A DNA stretch of 64,000 nt. Source: Herbidospora cretacea (lineage in GTDB: Bacteria > Actinomycetota > Actinomycetes > Streptosporangiales > Streptosporangiaceae). Both the position numbers and the translations under genes were made by a program. How positions within the stretch are numbered: the first letter of the stretch is position 1; every line of letters begins with the position of its first letter. Below are positions 16,978 to 25,884 of this stretch, one piece after another. The stretch covers positions 234,119-298,118 of the forward strand of contig NZ_BBXG01000008.1 in NCBI RefSeq assembly GCF_001570605.1, given 5' to 3'. The notes under the pieces are model-generated. The model was given only the letters and a program-made list of their open reading frames with translations. It was not told where the DNA came from and did no database searches.

Positions 16978-18294
16978 ATGACGTCCGACCCCCGTCGTAA
17001 AGCCGCCGAATTGACGATGCGAACGCTGAAGGGCATGGACGCCGATGTGAAGGTCCTCGGCTCCAAGAGCTACACCAACCGCTACCTGGCCATCGCGGCG
17101 CTGTCCGGGCAGGGGACGACGCTGGAGGGCGCGCTCATCTCCGACGACACGGTCTACCTGTCCCGAGGAGTGGAGAAGTTCGGCCACGTACGGGTCGAGA
17201 TCGACGACGCGAAGGCGTCCATCCAGGTCACTCCCACCGGTGCGCCGATGACGGCCCCGGCCGATGACATCTTCATGGGTGGGGCGGGCACACCTCTGCG
17301 GTTCCTGATCTCGATGGCCGGCCACGCCGCCGGTACCACGACGATCACCGGCAACGCGCGGATGCAGGAGCGCCCGATGGGCGACCTGCTGGCCGCACTT
17401 CCCGCGCTCGGCGTCGAGGCGGTCAGCGTGCGAGCCAACGGCTCGCCGCCGATCAGAGTCACCGGAGGTTCCTTCCGGGGCGGCGCCACCCGCATCAGCG
17501 GCGCGGTGAGCAGCCAGTTCACCTCCAGCCTTCTGATCAACTCGGTGCCGGCCGAGAGCGACGTGGAGATCACCGTCGTCGACGACCTCATCTCCAGGCC
17601 GTACGTCGAGATGACCATCGCCGCGCTCGCCGAGATGGGCGTCCGGATCGAGCGGGAGGGATACACCCGCTTCGTGGTTCCCTCCGGCCAGCGGTTCCGT
17701 GGGGGGCCGGTCACCGTGGAGCCCGACGCCTCCGGCATGTCGTATCCGCTGGCGGCCGCTGCGGTGCTGGGCGGCCGGGTCACCATCCCGGGCATCGGCC
17801 GCGACTCCCACCAGGGCGACGTCGGGTTGGTCGACGTGCTGGTGAGCATGGGCTGCACCGCTTCCTACGACGACAACGCGATCACCCTGCGGGGCGGTGA
17901 CCTGCACGGCGTCGAAGTGGACATGGAGAGCATGCCGGACGTGGTGCCGACCCTCGCCGTCGTCGCCGCCTTCGCCGAGGGAACGACGCACATCAGCAAC
18001 ATCGCCAGCCTGCGGGTCAAGGAATGCGACCGGATCGCGGCCGTGACCACCGAGCTGCGCAAGATGGGCATCACCGTCGAGGAACACCCGGACGCGATGA
18101 CCATCACCGGTGGTACGCCGACCGGCGCGGTGATCGACACCTACGACGACCACCGGATCGCGATGTCCTTCGCCATCGCGGGCCTGCGAACCGAGGGTGT
18201 GGTCATCCGCGACCCCGGCTGCGTCGCCAAGTCCTTCCCGACGTTCTGGGAGACCTTGGACGGGCTGTTCCCCGACGGCGTCTCAACGCGATGA
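16978..18294 (+). CDS. EPSP-synthase homologue, putative arsenoenolpyruvate synthase
   Basis: A 438-residue member of the enolpyruvyl transferase family. Catalytic landmarks of EPSP synthase are present: SKSYTNRYL (Lys, Ser, Arg), [36 protein letters not shown] and YDDHRIAM. The GNAGTAxR loop is altered to GGAGTPLR, consistent with a changed acceptor. In the arseno-organic pathway proposed for Streptomyces, such a paralogue joins an arsenic oxyanion with phosphoenolpyruvate. Linkage to a mutase-fold gene, amidotransferase and Pit permease, far from any aro gene, supports that role over shikimate metabolism. ATGA overlap with the next gene indicates coupling. Confidence 0.85.
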   Translation: MTSDPRRKAAELTMRTLKGMDADVKVLGSKSYTNRYLAIAALSGQGTTLEGALISDDTVYLSRGVEKFGHVRVEIDDAKASIQVTPTGAPMTAPADDIFMGGAGTPLRFLISMAGHAAGTTTITGNARMQERPMGDLLAALPALGVEAVSVRANGSPPIRVTGGSFRGGATRISGAVSSQFTSSLLINSVPAESDVEITVVDDLISRPYVEMTIAALAEMGVRIEREGYTRFVVPSGQRFRGGPVTVEPDASGMSYPLAAAAVLGGRVTIPGIGRDSHQGDVGLVDVLVSMGCTASYDDNAITLRGGDLHGVEVDMESMPDVVPTLAVVAAFAEGTTHISNIASLRVKECDRIAAVTTELRKMGITVEEHPDAMTITGGTPTGAVIDTYDDHRIAMSFAIAGLRTEGVVIRDPGCVAKSFPTFWETLDGLFPDGVSTR

Positions 18295-19877
18295 ACGGCA
18301 TCCTCCTGGTCCTGGACGGCTGGGGGCATGCGCCACCCGGCGAAGGCAACGCCCTCACCGCCGCCGTCACGCCCTACCTCGACGAGTTGACCTCCTCCCC
18401 CGCCGCGACCCTGGTGGGGGCGTCCGGAGAAGCGGTCGGCCTGCTTCCGGGTACCGTGGGCAACTCCGAGATCGGGCACATGGTCATCGGCGCCGGCCGG
18501 CCACTGCCCTATGACAGCGTTCTGGTGCAGCAGGCCATCGACTCCGGAGCCCTGGCCACGCACCCGTTGCTGAGCGAGGTCTGTGCGCGGCTCGTCTCCT
18601 CCGGCGGGGCCCTGCATCTGGTCGGTCTGTGCTCTGACGGACAGATCCACGCGAATATCGACCATCTCCGCGAACTGCTGACCATCGCCGACGCCCGTGC
18701 GGTGCCCGCCGTGTGGATCCACGCCATCACCGACGGCCGTGACGTCGCCGACGGGACCGCCGCCGCGTATCTCGATCGGGTCGAGAAGTTCGCGGCCGAA
18801 GCGGGGATCGGCCGTGTCGCCACGGTTGTCGGCCGCGGCTACGCCCTGGACAAGAGCGGGAATCTCGATCTCACCCGCGCCGCCATGACGGCCGTCGCCG
18901 ACGGCGGTGGCGCGCTCGTCCAGCAAGTACGAGACGCGCTCGCCGACGGCGGGGTCAGCGACGAATGGATCCCGCCCAGCGTCGTCACCGACCAGGAAGG
19001 CAACCCTCTCGGCGCGGTACGCCAAGGTGACGCGGTGCTGTTCACGAACTTCCGCAGCGACCGCATCCAGCAGCTCGCCGACCAGTTGGTGAGCCACCTG
19101 GCGTCGCGCGACGTCACCGTGCTGAGCCTGGCCCGTTATGACACGGCAGCCGAGATCCCTCCGCTGGTGGACCGCGCGGACGCTTCGGGCGGGCTGGCCG
19201 ACGTACTCGAAAGCCATGGCCTGCGCTCGGTCCGCATCGCCGAACGGGAGAAGTTCGAGCACGTCACCTACTACATCAATGGCCGCGACGCGCGGGTCCG
19301 TGACGTGGAGGAGCACGTCCGCGTCGTCACCGACGCGGCTCCCGACTATCGAGCTCGGCCCCAGATGAACCTCGCCGAGGTGACGGCTGCGGTGACCGAT
19401 GCCGCCCGGCGCCCGGACGTGCATCTGGTGGTCGCCAACCTGGCCAACATCGACGTGGTCGGCCACACCGGTGACAACGCGGCGACCGTCCGGGCCGCCG
19501 AGCACACCGACAGCTCCGTCAGGCGCATCTGCGAGGTCGCCGGGGAGACCGGACGCTGGGTACTCCTGGTCGGCGACCACGGCAACGCGGAGCAGATGCT
19601 TCGGGCAGGCCCCGATGGCGAGTCACGCCCGTACGGGGGCCACACGACCAACCCCGTGCCGCTGGTGCTTCTCCATCCGTCCGGAGCCCCTGACCTGCGT
19701 GGCGACGGCACGCTCGCCGATGTCGCCCCGACCGTGCTGGAGTTGCTCGGTCACGCAGCCGGGGAAGGGATGACCGGCCGGCCGATCTTCAACCGCTCAC
19801 CGGTCGATGCGGCTCTGGTCGATCTGGTGAACCACCAGGCAGAGAACAGCAGCAGCAACGAGGAGAACGCGCCATGA
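18291..19877 (+). CDS. Phosphoglycerate-mutase-fold enzyme, putative arsonopyruvate mutase
   Basis: A 528-residue cofactor-independent phosphoglycerate mutase homologue starting at ATG 18291 inside the previous stop. All metal and active-site positions look intact: LDGWGH (Asp), GNSEIGHM (nucleophilic Ser), [29 protein letters not shown] (Lys), [11 protein letters not shown] (Asp, His), GDHGNAEQM and GGHTTNPVP. One substrate-site change is visible: the second His of the usual VHSH is Asn (QIHANIDHL). In the Streptomyces arsenic pathway the homologue is proposed to rearrange arsenoenolpyruvate to a C-As-bonded arsonopyruvate, the counterpart of phosphonopyruvate formation. Confidence 0.85.
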   Translation: MNGILLVLDGWGHAPPGEGNALTAAVTPYLDELTSSPAATLVGASGEAVGLLPGTVGNSEIGHMVIGAGRPLPYDSVLVQQAIDSGALATHPLLSEVCARLVSSGGALHLVGLCSDGQIHANIDHLRELLTIADARAVPAVWIHAITDGRDVADGTAAAYLDRVEKFAAEAGIGRVATVVGRGYALDKSGNLDLTRAAMTAVADGGGALVQQVRDALADGGVSDEWIPPSVVTDQEGNPLGAVRQGDAVLFTNFRSDRIQQLADQLVSHLASRDVTVLSLARYDTAAEIPPLVDRADASGGLADVLESHGLRSVRIAEREKFEHVTYYINGRDARVRDVEEHVRVVTDAAPDYRARPQMNLAEVTAAVTDAARRPDVHLVVANLANIDVVGHTGDNAATVRAAEHTDSSVRRICEVAGETGRWVLLVGDHGNAEQMLRAGPDGESRPYGGHTTNPVPLVLLHPSGAPDLRGDGTLADVAPTVLELLGHAAGEGMTGRPIFNRSPVDAALVDLVNHQAENSSSNEENAP

Positions 19878-20620
19878 CCACGCGCCCCCGGATCGCTCTG
19901 GTCGGTGACCGCAAGGCGACGGTCCCCGCCCACGCCCGCCTTCACGACTTCGTCCCCCATCTGCCCGCGGACATCGACTGGATCCCCACCTCCGACATCG
20001 ACGGCCCGGAGACGCTCGACGGCTACGCGGGCATCTGGGTGATCCCCGGCTCGCCCTACGCCTCGAAGGACAACGTGCTGCTGGCGATCCGGGTGGCGCG
20101 GGAGAACGGCATCCCCTACCTGGGTACGTGCGGCGGATTCCAGCACGCCCTGATCGAGTACGCCCGCAACGTCCTGGGCCTGGTCGACGCCGATGACGTC
20201 CAGTACGACCCCGGTGCCGGAACCCCGCTGATCACCGCGCTGTGCTGCTCGCTGGTGGGGGAACAGGCGTCGCTCTTCCTCGGCGACGGCAGCCGGCTCG
20301 CCTCCGTCTTCGCCCACGCCGACGAGACGACCGAGACCTTCCACTGCAAGTACGGCCTCAACCCCGACTACGTGGAGCTCATCGAACAGAGCTCCCTGGT
20401 GATCAGCGGCTGGGACGCCGAAAAGGCTCCGCGCGCCATCGAGGTGACCGATCACCCCTTCTTCATCGGCACCCTCTTCCAGCCGGAACTCTCCTCGACA
20501 CCTTCCTCGATCCACCCCCTCATCGAGGCGTTCGTCGCCGCCGCGACCCGGCATGCGAGTGACGCCCCATTCGGTAACCCCCCACTGGAGGCCGCTGCGC
20601 AATGGAAATCCTCGTACTGA
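19874..20620 (+). CDS. CTP-synthase-type glutamine amidotransferase domain lacking catalytic His
   Basis: A 248-residue stand-alone class I amidotransferase domain most like the C-terminal half of CTP synthase: IPYLGTCGGFQHALIEYARN (nucleophilic Cys), CKYGLNPDY and LFQPELSSTPSSIHPL. The usual FHPE of the triad reads FQPE, so Gln replaces the catalytic His while Glu remains. A CTP-synthase-like gene is a known companion of arsenoenolpyruvate synthase clusters. Without the synthetase half and with an altered triad, it may be a repurposed glutaminase-fold enzyme rather than a nucleotide-activating one. Overlaps by 4 bp upstream and 19 bp downstream show tight coupling. Confidence 0.82.
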   Translation: MTTRPRIALVGDRKATVPAHARLHDFVPHLPADIDWIPTSDIDGPETLDGYAGIWVIPGSPYASKDNVLLAIRVARENGIPYLGTCGGFQHALIEYARNVLGLVDADDVQYDPGAGTPLITALCCSLVGEQASLFLGDGSRLASVFAHADETTETFHCKYGLNPDYVELIEQSSLVISGWDAEKAPRAIEVTDHPFFIGTLFQPELSSTPSSIHPLIEAFVAAATRHASDAPFGNPPLEAAAQWKSSY

Positions 20621-21621
20621 TCCTCGTCGTGGCGCTCGCCGCGGCCAACGGCGCGAACGACGTCCCGAAGGGCGTCGCGACCCTCGCAGGAGCCGGCGTC
20701 ACCAGAATCCGGACGGCCATTCTGTGGGGCACGGTCACGACGGCAGTGGGCTGCCTGGTCTCGCTGACCCTGGCCTCCAAGATGACCGCCCTGTTCTCCA
20801 AGGGCATCGTGGCCACCTCTCCCACCCCCGCCTTCGCCGCCGCTGTGCTGATCGGCACCGTGTCGTGGGTGGTTCTGGCCACGATCCTGAAGCTGCCGGT
20901 CTCCACCACTCACGCGCTGGTCGGTTCGCTGCTCGGCGCGGGCAGTCTGTTCGCGAGTTCGGCCGTGCAATGGAACGGGCTGCTGAACAAGGTCGTCATG
21001 CCGCTGCTGCTCAGCATCCTCGTCGCGTATGCCATCTCGGCCGTGCTGGGGGTCATCACCCGTAAGCTCGTCGCCCGGTCGGCGGCCAAGAAGAGCACCG
21101 TGGCTGTCGAATCAGGATCGACGATGACCCTGACCGAGACGGCGGTCGAACCGACGACCGCGCAGAAGGCCATCACCGGCCTGCACTGGCTGACCAGCGG
21201 CCTGGCCAGCTTCGCCCGGGGCCTCAACGACGCTCCGAAGATCGTCGCGATCGGGTCCTTCGCGATGGTCGGCGGGATGACGACGACCGGCATGCTGCTG
21301 TCCGTCACCGTCGCCATGGCGCTGGGCGGGCTCGTCGCCGGTTCCCGGATCGCCGACCGGCTCGCCTACTCAGTGATCAAGATTCCTCATGTGGAGGGAT
21401 TCACCGCCAACCTCACCACGGCCAGCCTCGTCGGACTCGGCGCCACGCTCGGTCTGCCCATGTCCACCACGCAGGTCTCCGCAGGCGCCATCTCCGGCAT
21501 CGCCGCCAACGACCTGTCCCGGCTGAACAAGAAGACCGTCCGCGATCTGCTCATCGCCTGGATCCTGACTCCGCCGGTGGGAGCGGGCGTCGCCGCCCTC
21601 GCCTACCTGGTTCTCGCCTGA
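20602..21621 (+). CDS. Pit-family phosphate/arsenate permease
   Basis: A 339-residue integral membrane protein of the inorganic phosphate transporter (PiT) family, with the duplicated signature: AAANGANDVPKG near the N-terminus and FARGLNDAPKI in the second half. Each is followed by a S-T-T-[QH] motif (PVSTTHALVG, PMSTTQVSAG). Roughly ten helices flank a central hydrophilic loop. Pit carriers move phosphate and arsenate, so in this operon it probably supplies arsenate or moves the arsonate product. It is the last gene of the core operon; a strong hairpin follows its stop. Confidence 0.88.
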   Translation: MEILVLILVVALAAANGANDVPKGVATLAGAGVTRIRTAILWGTVTTAVGCLVSLTLASKMTALFSKGIVATSPTPAFAAAVLIGTVSWVVLATILKLPVSTTHALVGSLLGAGSLFASSAVQWNGLLNKVVMPLLLSILVAYAISAVLGVITRKLVARSAAKKSTVAVESGSTMTLTETAVEPTTAQKAITGLHWLTSGLASFARGLNDAPKIVAIGSFAMVGGMTTTGMLLSVTVAMALGGLVAGSRIADRLAYSVIKIPHVEGFTANLTTASLVGLGATLGLPMSTTQVSAGAISGIAANDLSRLNKKTVRDLLIAWILTPPVGAGVAALAYLVLA

Positions 21622-21623
21622 GG

Positions 21624-21655
21624 AATGGGCCGTCGGCAGTCGCCGGCGGCCCATT
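21624..21655 (+). terminator. Terminator after the core operon
   Basis: AATGGGCCG (21624-21632) pairs with CGGCCCATT (21647-21655), with a further inner CGGC/GCCG, immediately after the permease stop. It separates the core operon from the peptide operon. Confidence 0.7.
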
Positions 21656-21667
21656 GACACCATTGGT

Positions 21668-21706
21668 GATTCGATGTTCTTTTAATTAGGTATTCATGAA
21701 ATCAAG
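21668..21706 (+). promoter_or_regulatory. Island motif A before Cys-rich peptide 1
   Basis: GATTCGA, four variable bases, then CTTTTAATTA (21668-21688), followed by ATGAAATCAAG. It matches the copies at 14367 and 27171, and ends 31 bp before the peptide start codon. Confidence 0.6.
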
Positions 21707-21719
21707 ATGGAGGCCGGAC

Positions 21720-21845
21720 ATGGAGACGAAAGCGGATCTCGAAGTCGAGATCGTCGAGGACCTGGGATCGGGCTGCTGTCAGGCGTCCGACGTGCCAGAG
21801 GTCGTGGAGACCGAAGAATCCGGCAGCGCCTGCTGCGAAGCCTGA
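21720..21845 (+). CDS. Small acidic Cys-rich peptide 1 (41 aa)
   Basis: ATG 21720 follows GGAGG by 6-7 bases. The 41-residue product has an acidic helix-like first half (KADLEVEIVEDLGSG) and two vicinal cysteine pairs, GSGCCQ and GSACCEA. About a third of the residues are Glu or Asp. The GSGCC core also occurs in peptide 2 at 27215, and both genes carry the same upstream motif, so they are probably paralogues. It heads the operon containing the ATP-grasp ligases. Candidate roles are As(III)-loaded carrier peptide (compare LysW-type carriers used by ATP-grasp enzymes), ribosomal precursor, or metallothionein. None is proven. Confidence 0.75.
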   Translation: METKADLEVEIVEDLGSGCCQASDVPEVVETEESGSACCEA

Positions 21846-21879
21846 CCCACAGAAATCCGATCAGACACGAGGAGTTCCG

Positions 21880-22230
21880 ATGGCGCCCGCAGCAACGAGC
21901 ATCGCGACCCAGCTCATCCAGTTGGCCCCCGACGTCAAAGAGAGCCACACCAGCTTCTCCGACAGCTACCAGACGTTCTTCAACTCCGTCTTCAACGGCG
22001 GAGCGCTCGACCAGAAGTCGAAGGCGGCGGTGGCGCTGGCCTCCGCGCTGCTGCTGGGCCGCGAGGAGACCGTCCGATCCTTCCTCGCCACCGCCAAGCA
22101 ACTCGGCCTCGGCAACGAGGAGATCGGCCAGATCGCCGGCATCGTCGAGGTGATGAAGCTGGACGCGGTCCAGCGCCCCGCCCAGGCACCGGCCGCCGCT
22201 CCCGCCAAGAAGGCCAACACCTGCTGCTGA
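21880..22230 (+). CDS. AhpD/CMD-like helical protein without CxxC, with C-terminal Cys-Cys
   Basis: A 116-residue all-helical protein. FNSVFNGGALDQKSKAAVAL and LLLGREETVRSFL resemble the carboxymuconolactone decarboxylase / AhpD fold, but the catalytic Cys-x-x-Cys and His are absent. Its only two cysteines are the last two residues, reached through an Ala/Pro-rich flexible arm (QAPAAAPAKKANTCC). It therefore looks like a scaffold that has lost disulfide chemistry and gained a thiol tail for binding As(III). It lies 34 bp after peptide 1 and 38 bp before the first ATP-grasp gene. Confidence 0.75.
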   Translation: MAPAATSIATQLIQLAPDVKESHTSFSDSYQTFFNSVFNGGALDQKSKAAVALASALLLGREETVRSFLATAKQLGLGNEEIGQIAGIVEVMKLDAVQRPAQAPAAAPAKKANTCC

Positions 22231-22268
22231 CGCCCGCCCCGACCAAGCGCGAACAGAACGGAGCGCCG

Positions 22269-23555
22269 ATGACCGGCGGCGGCACGACCTCGGCGGGCAC
22301 CGTCGTCCTCATCGGCGGCCGGGCCCACCGCGAATTCAGCCTCTTGCACGAACTCGGCTACCGCATCCTCTACCTGGACCGTCGAGTCCCCTTCTCCTGT
22401 GTGACCTGGGCCGACCTGCCCTTCGACGTGGACGTCGACGACTGGGACGCCGTCTTCGAACTGGTCAAGCACCAGCTCGGCGGACACCCCCCGGCGGCGA
22501 TCCTGACCCATGTGGAGCCACGGATCCCGTTGATGGCCCACCTCTCCGAACTCCTGCTGGACACGCCACGAGGCCTGAGCGTCGAAACGGCGTGGAACTG
22601 CCACGACAAATGGCTGACCCGCAACCGCCTGCGCGAACACGGCGTCCCGGTACCGGGGTTCGGTCTCGCCGACAGCGCCGAAGAGGCGATCCAGATCGCC
22701 GCCGAGATCGGCCTTCCCGTCGTGGTGAAACCACGTGACGAGGCCGGAGCATTCGGCGTTCGGCGGTGCCTCACTCTGCCGGAGGTTCGAGAAGCGGCGA
22801 CCGCGATCCTCTCGGAGTCCGGATCCGGAACCCGGACGGGCGTGCTGGTCGAGGAGTACATCGACGGACCGGAGTACGCCGTGCAGACCCTCACCCGCGG
22901 CGGGCGCACACAGGTGCTGAGCATCTTCCTGCAGCACATGACCGATCCGCCCGTGTTCGTCGAGCTCGGCTACGAGCACCCCAGCGGCCTCGGCGAATCC
23001 GCCGAACTCTCCTTGAGGGAAACGACGGTCGCAGCACTTCAGGCGCTCGGTGTGACCGACTGGATCAGCCACACCCAGGTGCGCCGTGGTCCTGACGGCT
23101 TCCGCGTGGTCGAGGTCAACGCACGCCGGCCAGGTGGCCGCCTGGTCGAGATGACGGAGGCGGTCAGCGGCGTCGACATGACTCTGGCGGCCTGCCAGCT
23201 CGCACTCGGCCTGCCGGTCACCTCCGGCCGGCCGAAAGCGACCCATGCCCTGTACAGCAGCATCGTCTTCGACCGGCCCGGAGTCGTGACCTACCGGACC
23301 GGAATCGACGTCGCGCCGTTCTCCGGCACGCTGCCCCCCATCGTCGAGCTCGAGATCCCCCCTGGCGACCCCGTTCAGGCGGCCGCCCATCCCGAGGGCG
23401 GGGTGTACGGACGGATCGTGGCCTTCGGCGACTCGGCGGCCGAGGCCGGCGAGGGCGTGCGGGGGATCCGCGAAGCGCTCGACCTGCAGGTGACCGAGCT
23501 GGAGGACCTCGCGTGGGAGGTGGCGGACAGTCGTGAATACAAGTCTTGCTGCTGA
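22269..23555 (+). CDS. ATP-grasp ligase 1 with C-terminal Cys-Cys tail
   Basis: A 428-residue ATP-grasp enzyme. A Rossmann-like pre-ATP-grasp domain (about residues 1-110) is followed by the ATP-binding region: LPVVVKPRDEAGAFGVRR, VLVEEYIDGPEYAV and the Mg-site VVEVNARRPGG, with Glu and Asn intact. Such enzymes form amide bonds via acyl-phosphates, as in L-amino-acid ligases and carnosine synthase relatives. The protein ends DSREYKSCC, a short tail outside the fold. It is the most likely active ligase, together with copy 3, in the predicted arsenical peptide pathway. The downstream acyltransferase overlaps its last 23 bases. Confidence 0.88.
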   Translation: MTGGGTTSAGTVVLIGGRAHREFSLLHELGYRILYLDRRVPFSCVTWADLPFDVDVDDWDAVFELVKHQLGGHPPAAILTHVEPRIPLMAHLSELLLDTPRGLSVETAWNCHDKWLTRNRLREHGVPVPGFGLADSAEEAIQIAAEIGLPVVVKPRDEAGAFGVRRCLTLPEVREAATAILSESGSGTRTGVLVEEYIDGPEYAVQTLTRGGRTQVLSIFLQHMTDPPVFVELGYEHPSGLGESAELSLRETTVAALQALGVTDWISHTQVRRGPDGFRVVEVNARRPGGRLVEMTEAVSGVDMTLAACQLALGLPVTSGRPKATHALYSSIVFDRPGVVTYRTGIDVAPFSGTLPPIVELEIPPGDPVQAAAHPEGGVYGRIVAFGDSAAEAGEGVRGIREALDLQVTELEDLAWEVADSREYKSCC

Positions 23556-24675
23556 GGCGACGACGATCTCGGGTCCTTACCGGGTGGAACTCCTCCCCAG
23601 CGCCGCAGGTGTCGAAGCCGCCGCCTGGAACGACGTGGTGCGCCGGGCAGGCGGAACGATCTTCCACTCGTGGGAGTGGCTCACCGCTTTCGAGGAGGCG
23701 CCTCCGGGCGAGTTCGAAGCCGCTCACCTGCTCGCTCATGACGGCGATCAGCTGGTCGGCGTCTGTCCCGCATACCTGGTCCGCCAATGTCCCCGGCTGG
23801 ACCACGCTCTCGCTCTGGGCGAGGCAGAGGATTTACGGGAGCGCGGCCCCATGCTGCTCGCGCACAGTCTCGCCGGTCTTCACGGCGGTCCTCTGGTCCT
23901 GCCCGGCCACCAGCCTGCGGCTCAGGCGCTGGTGGCCGGTCTTGAGCGGACCGCGCGTTCGCTGGGCGCATGGGCATGGGGAGTCGCCAATGTGCCCGCC
24001 GACGGCATGGCCGGACGACTGCTCGGCGCCGGTTACGCCGCCGCCCACGTGGCGACCGCCTATCGGCTGGACACCACGAAAGCCACCCCTGAGGACTACT
24101 GGGCGGCGATGCCCAGACGCCGCCGCGGCAAGGTCCGGCGCGAGCAACGTCTGGGTGCCCGAGAGCTGACGATCGCCGAGGGCGGCCTCGACGAGGACAC
24201 TCTGGTGAGACTCACCCATGATCTCCTTCGCGAACACGACACACCCACGGACGTGTTGCCCGACCCTTTCCTGCGCGCGGTCTCGCGACGCCTGCGCCCC
24301 TACGGGCGGGCCACGATCGCCACCGGCGAAGGCGGCGAGATCGTGGCGGCGTTCGCCGGATGGGAGTTCGCGGGTGAGTGGTCGATGTGGATCGCGGGGC
24401 TGCGCACCGGACGCTATCCGGCCTTCGAGCCGTACCACGCCATGCTCGCCCACACCATCGAGGCCGCGCTCACCTCCGGCACGAGAGTGCTCAATCTCGG
24501 CCGGGGCAACGCCTCCGTGAAGGCTCGGTACGGCGCGGTGGGCACTCCGCTCTACCTCGCCCTCAAATCAGACGACCGGCGCGACACCGCTCTGCTGCAC
24601 GCCTGGTGCCGACGACTGGAGGCCCGCAGTCACGCGTCCCCGCATGGACTCGCGGTGTCGAGCAGGTGCTGCTGA
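23533..24675 (+). CDS. FemX/BioF2-like GNAT acyltransferase with C-terminal Cys-Cys tail
   Basis: A 380-residue protein starting at GTG 23533 within the previous gene. It matches the double-GNAT FemAB/BioF2-like fold: GGTIFHSWEWLTAFE early, EDYWAAMPRRRRGKVRRE in the middle, and the second GNAT half with AAFAGWEF and a YHAMLAHTIEAALTSG helix, then LGRGNASVKARYG. FemX-type members transfer amino acids from aminoacyl-tRNA to amino groups, while others use acyl-CoA; which applies is unknown. The protein ends VSSRCC, the same style of tail as its neighbours. Coupled to ATP-grasp 2 by a TGATG overlap. Confidence 0.8.
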   Translation: MNTSLAAEATTISGPYRVELLPSAAGVEAAAWNDVVRRAGGTIFHSWEWLTAFEEAPPGEFEAAHLLAHDGDQLVGVCPAYLVRQCPRLDHALALGEAEDLRERGPMLLAHSLAGLHGGPLVLPGHQPAAQALVAGLERTARSLGAWAWGVANVPADGMAGRLLGAGYAAAHVATAYRLDTTKATPEDYWAAMPRRRRGKVRREQRLGARELTIAEGGLDEDTLVRLTHDLLREHDTPTDVLPDPFLRAVSRRLRPYGRATIATGEGGEIVAAFAGWEFAGEWSMWIAGLRTGRYPAFEPYHAMLAHTIEAALTSGTRVLNLGRGNASVKARYGAVGTPLYLALKSDDRRDTALLHAWCRRLEARSHASPHGLAVSSRCC

Positions 24676-25877
24676 TGCCGGGCTGGGACGAGGACGGCGA
24701 CCACCGGCCGACCGTGGTGAGCGTGTCCGGCCGCCGGGTGGTGGACGTCATGGTGGAAGCCGGAGTGCGAACCATCCTGTTCGACGACCCGACGCCTCTT
24801 GACTTGGCCTGCGTCGCCGACGTACCCGTGGATCTCGACCTCGATGACTGGTCGGCAGCCGAGTCGGTGTTGAGGCGGCTGCACCACCAGCGACCCATCG
24901 ACGCCGTGATCGGAGTCTACGATCTCCGGCTTCCGTTGACCGCCTACCTCGCCGCCCGGCTGGGAGTGCGGGGGCTGAGCCTGGCGGCCACCATGAACTG
25001 CAACGACAAGCTCCGGATGCGCCTGGCGCTACGTGCGGCTGCCCTAGGCGTTCCCGATCACGTCGTCGTCGCGGAACCGGGTGAGGCGCAGGCCGCGGCC
25101 CTGCGGCTCGGCTATCCCGTGCTCGTCAAGAAGGTGACCGGTGCGGCCGGCGCGGGCACGCTGGTCTGCCGCGATCCTCGCCAGGTCAAGGACGCCGTCA
25201 CCGCTCTTCACGACGAGACGGATCCGCGCCTGCTGGTCGAGGCGTATGTCGACGGCCCGGAATACGCGATCCAAAGTGTCACCCGTGACTCGATCACCGA
25301 AGTGATCAGCGTACTCGCCCAGCATTCCGCGATGGATGGACGTCCGGTCGAACTCGGCTACGACTTCCCCGCCGGACTGGACGAATCCCGGGAGTTCGAC
25401 CTCCGCCGGTTCGTCGCCGCAGCGCTGGAGGCACTCGGCTTCGATCACGGGATCGCCCACACACAGGTGCGGCTCTCGCTGACCGGCCCTGTCCTCATCA
25501 ACGTCAGCGCCCGGCCGCCCGGGGGAAGGCTGTGCGAGATCACCGAAGCGGTCTCAGGAGTGGACATGGTCCGGGCCGCGCTCGACGTGGCGCTCGGCGC
25601 TCCCCTCGGCAGACGGGCGCCGGTGGCCGACCACGTCCGGTACCGGTGCGTGACGTTCGATCAGGCCGGAACGGTGAACTACGACATCGGCGCCCTGACA
25701 GAGGGGGCGGCACCAGCCCCCGTGATCTCCATGGACGTGCACCCCGGCGACCACGTCAGTCCTGAAGGCGGCGTGTACGGCCGGATCATCTCCTACGACG
25801 GCGACCCCGTTTCCCTGGAGCGGCTGACCGACGCCCTCAGCCTGTCCGTTCGGCCCCATCCATCAGAAGGACGGTGA
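24675..25877 (+). CDS. ATP-grasp protein 2, degenerate metal site and no Cys tail
   Basis: A 400-residue ATP-grasp homologue. I start it at ATG 24675 (TGATG overlap); the longer frame is shadow. ATP-binding motifs are kept (YPVLVKKVTGAAGAGTLV, LLVEAYVDGPEYAIQ), but the Mg-binding E-x-N of family members reads LINVSARPPGG, with Asn for Glu and Ser for Asn. It also lacks the terminal Cys-Cys seen in copies 1 and 3, ending HPSEGR. It may be a pseudoenzyme partner in a heteromer, a substrate-binding subunit, or an enzyme with unusual metal use. It is 7 bp upstream of copy 3. Confidence 0.85.
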   Translation: MPGWDEDGDHRPTVVSVSGRRVVDVMVEAGVRTILFDDPTPLDLACVADVPVDLDLDDWSAAESVLRRLHHQRPIDAVIGVYDLRLPLTAYLAARLGVRGLSLAATMNCNDKLRMRLALRAAALGVPDHVVVAEPGEAQAAALRLGYPVLVKKVTGAAGAGTLVCRDPRQVKDAVTALHDETDPRLLVEAYVDGPEYAIQSVTRDSITEVISVLAQHSAMDGRPVELGYDFPAGLDESREFDLRRFVAAALEALGFDHGIAHTQVRLSLTGPVLINVSARPPGGRLCEITEAVSGVDMVRAALDVALGAPLGRRAPVADHVRYRCVTFDQAGTVNYDIGALTEGAAPAPVISMDVHPGDHVSPEGGVYGRIISYDGDPVSLERLTDALSLSVRPHPSEGR

Positions 25878-25884
25878 CACACCC

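Noticed and set aside
16978-18294. Housekeeping aroA for the shikimate pathway
   Set aside because: No aro neighbours, an altered GNAGT loop, and operon linkage to a mutase, an amidotransferase and Pit match arsenic clusters.
18024-19877. 617-residue frame as the mutase-like protein
   Set aside because: The N-terminal 89 residues are shadow of the preceding gene; ATG 18291 overlapping its stop starts the family's LLVLDGWG.
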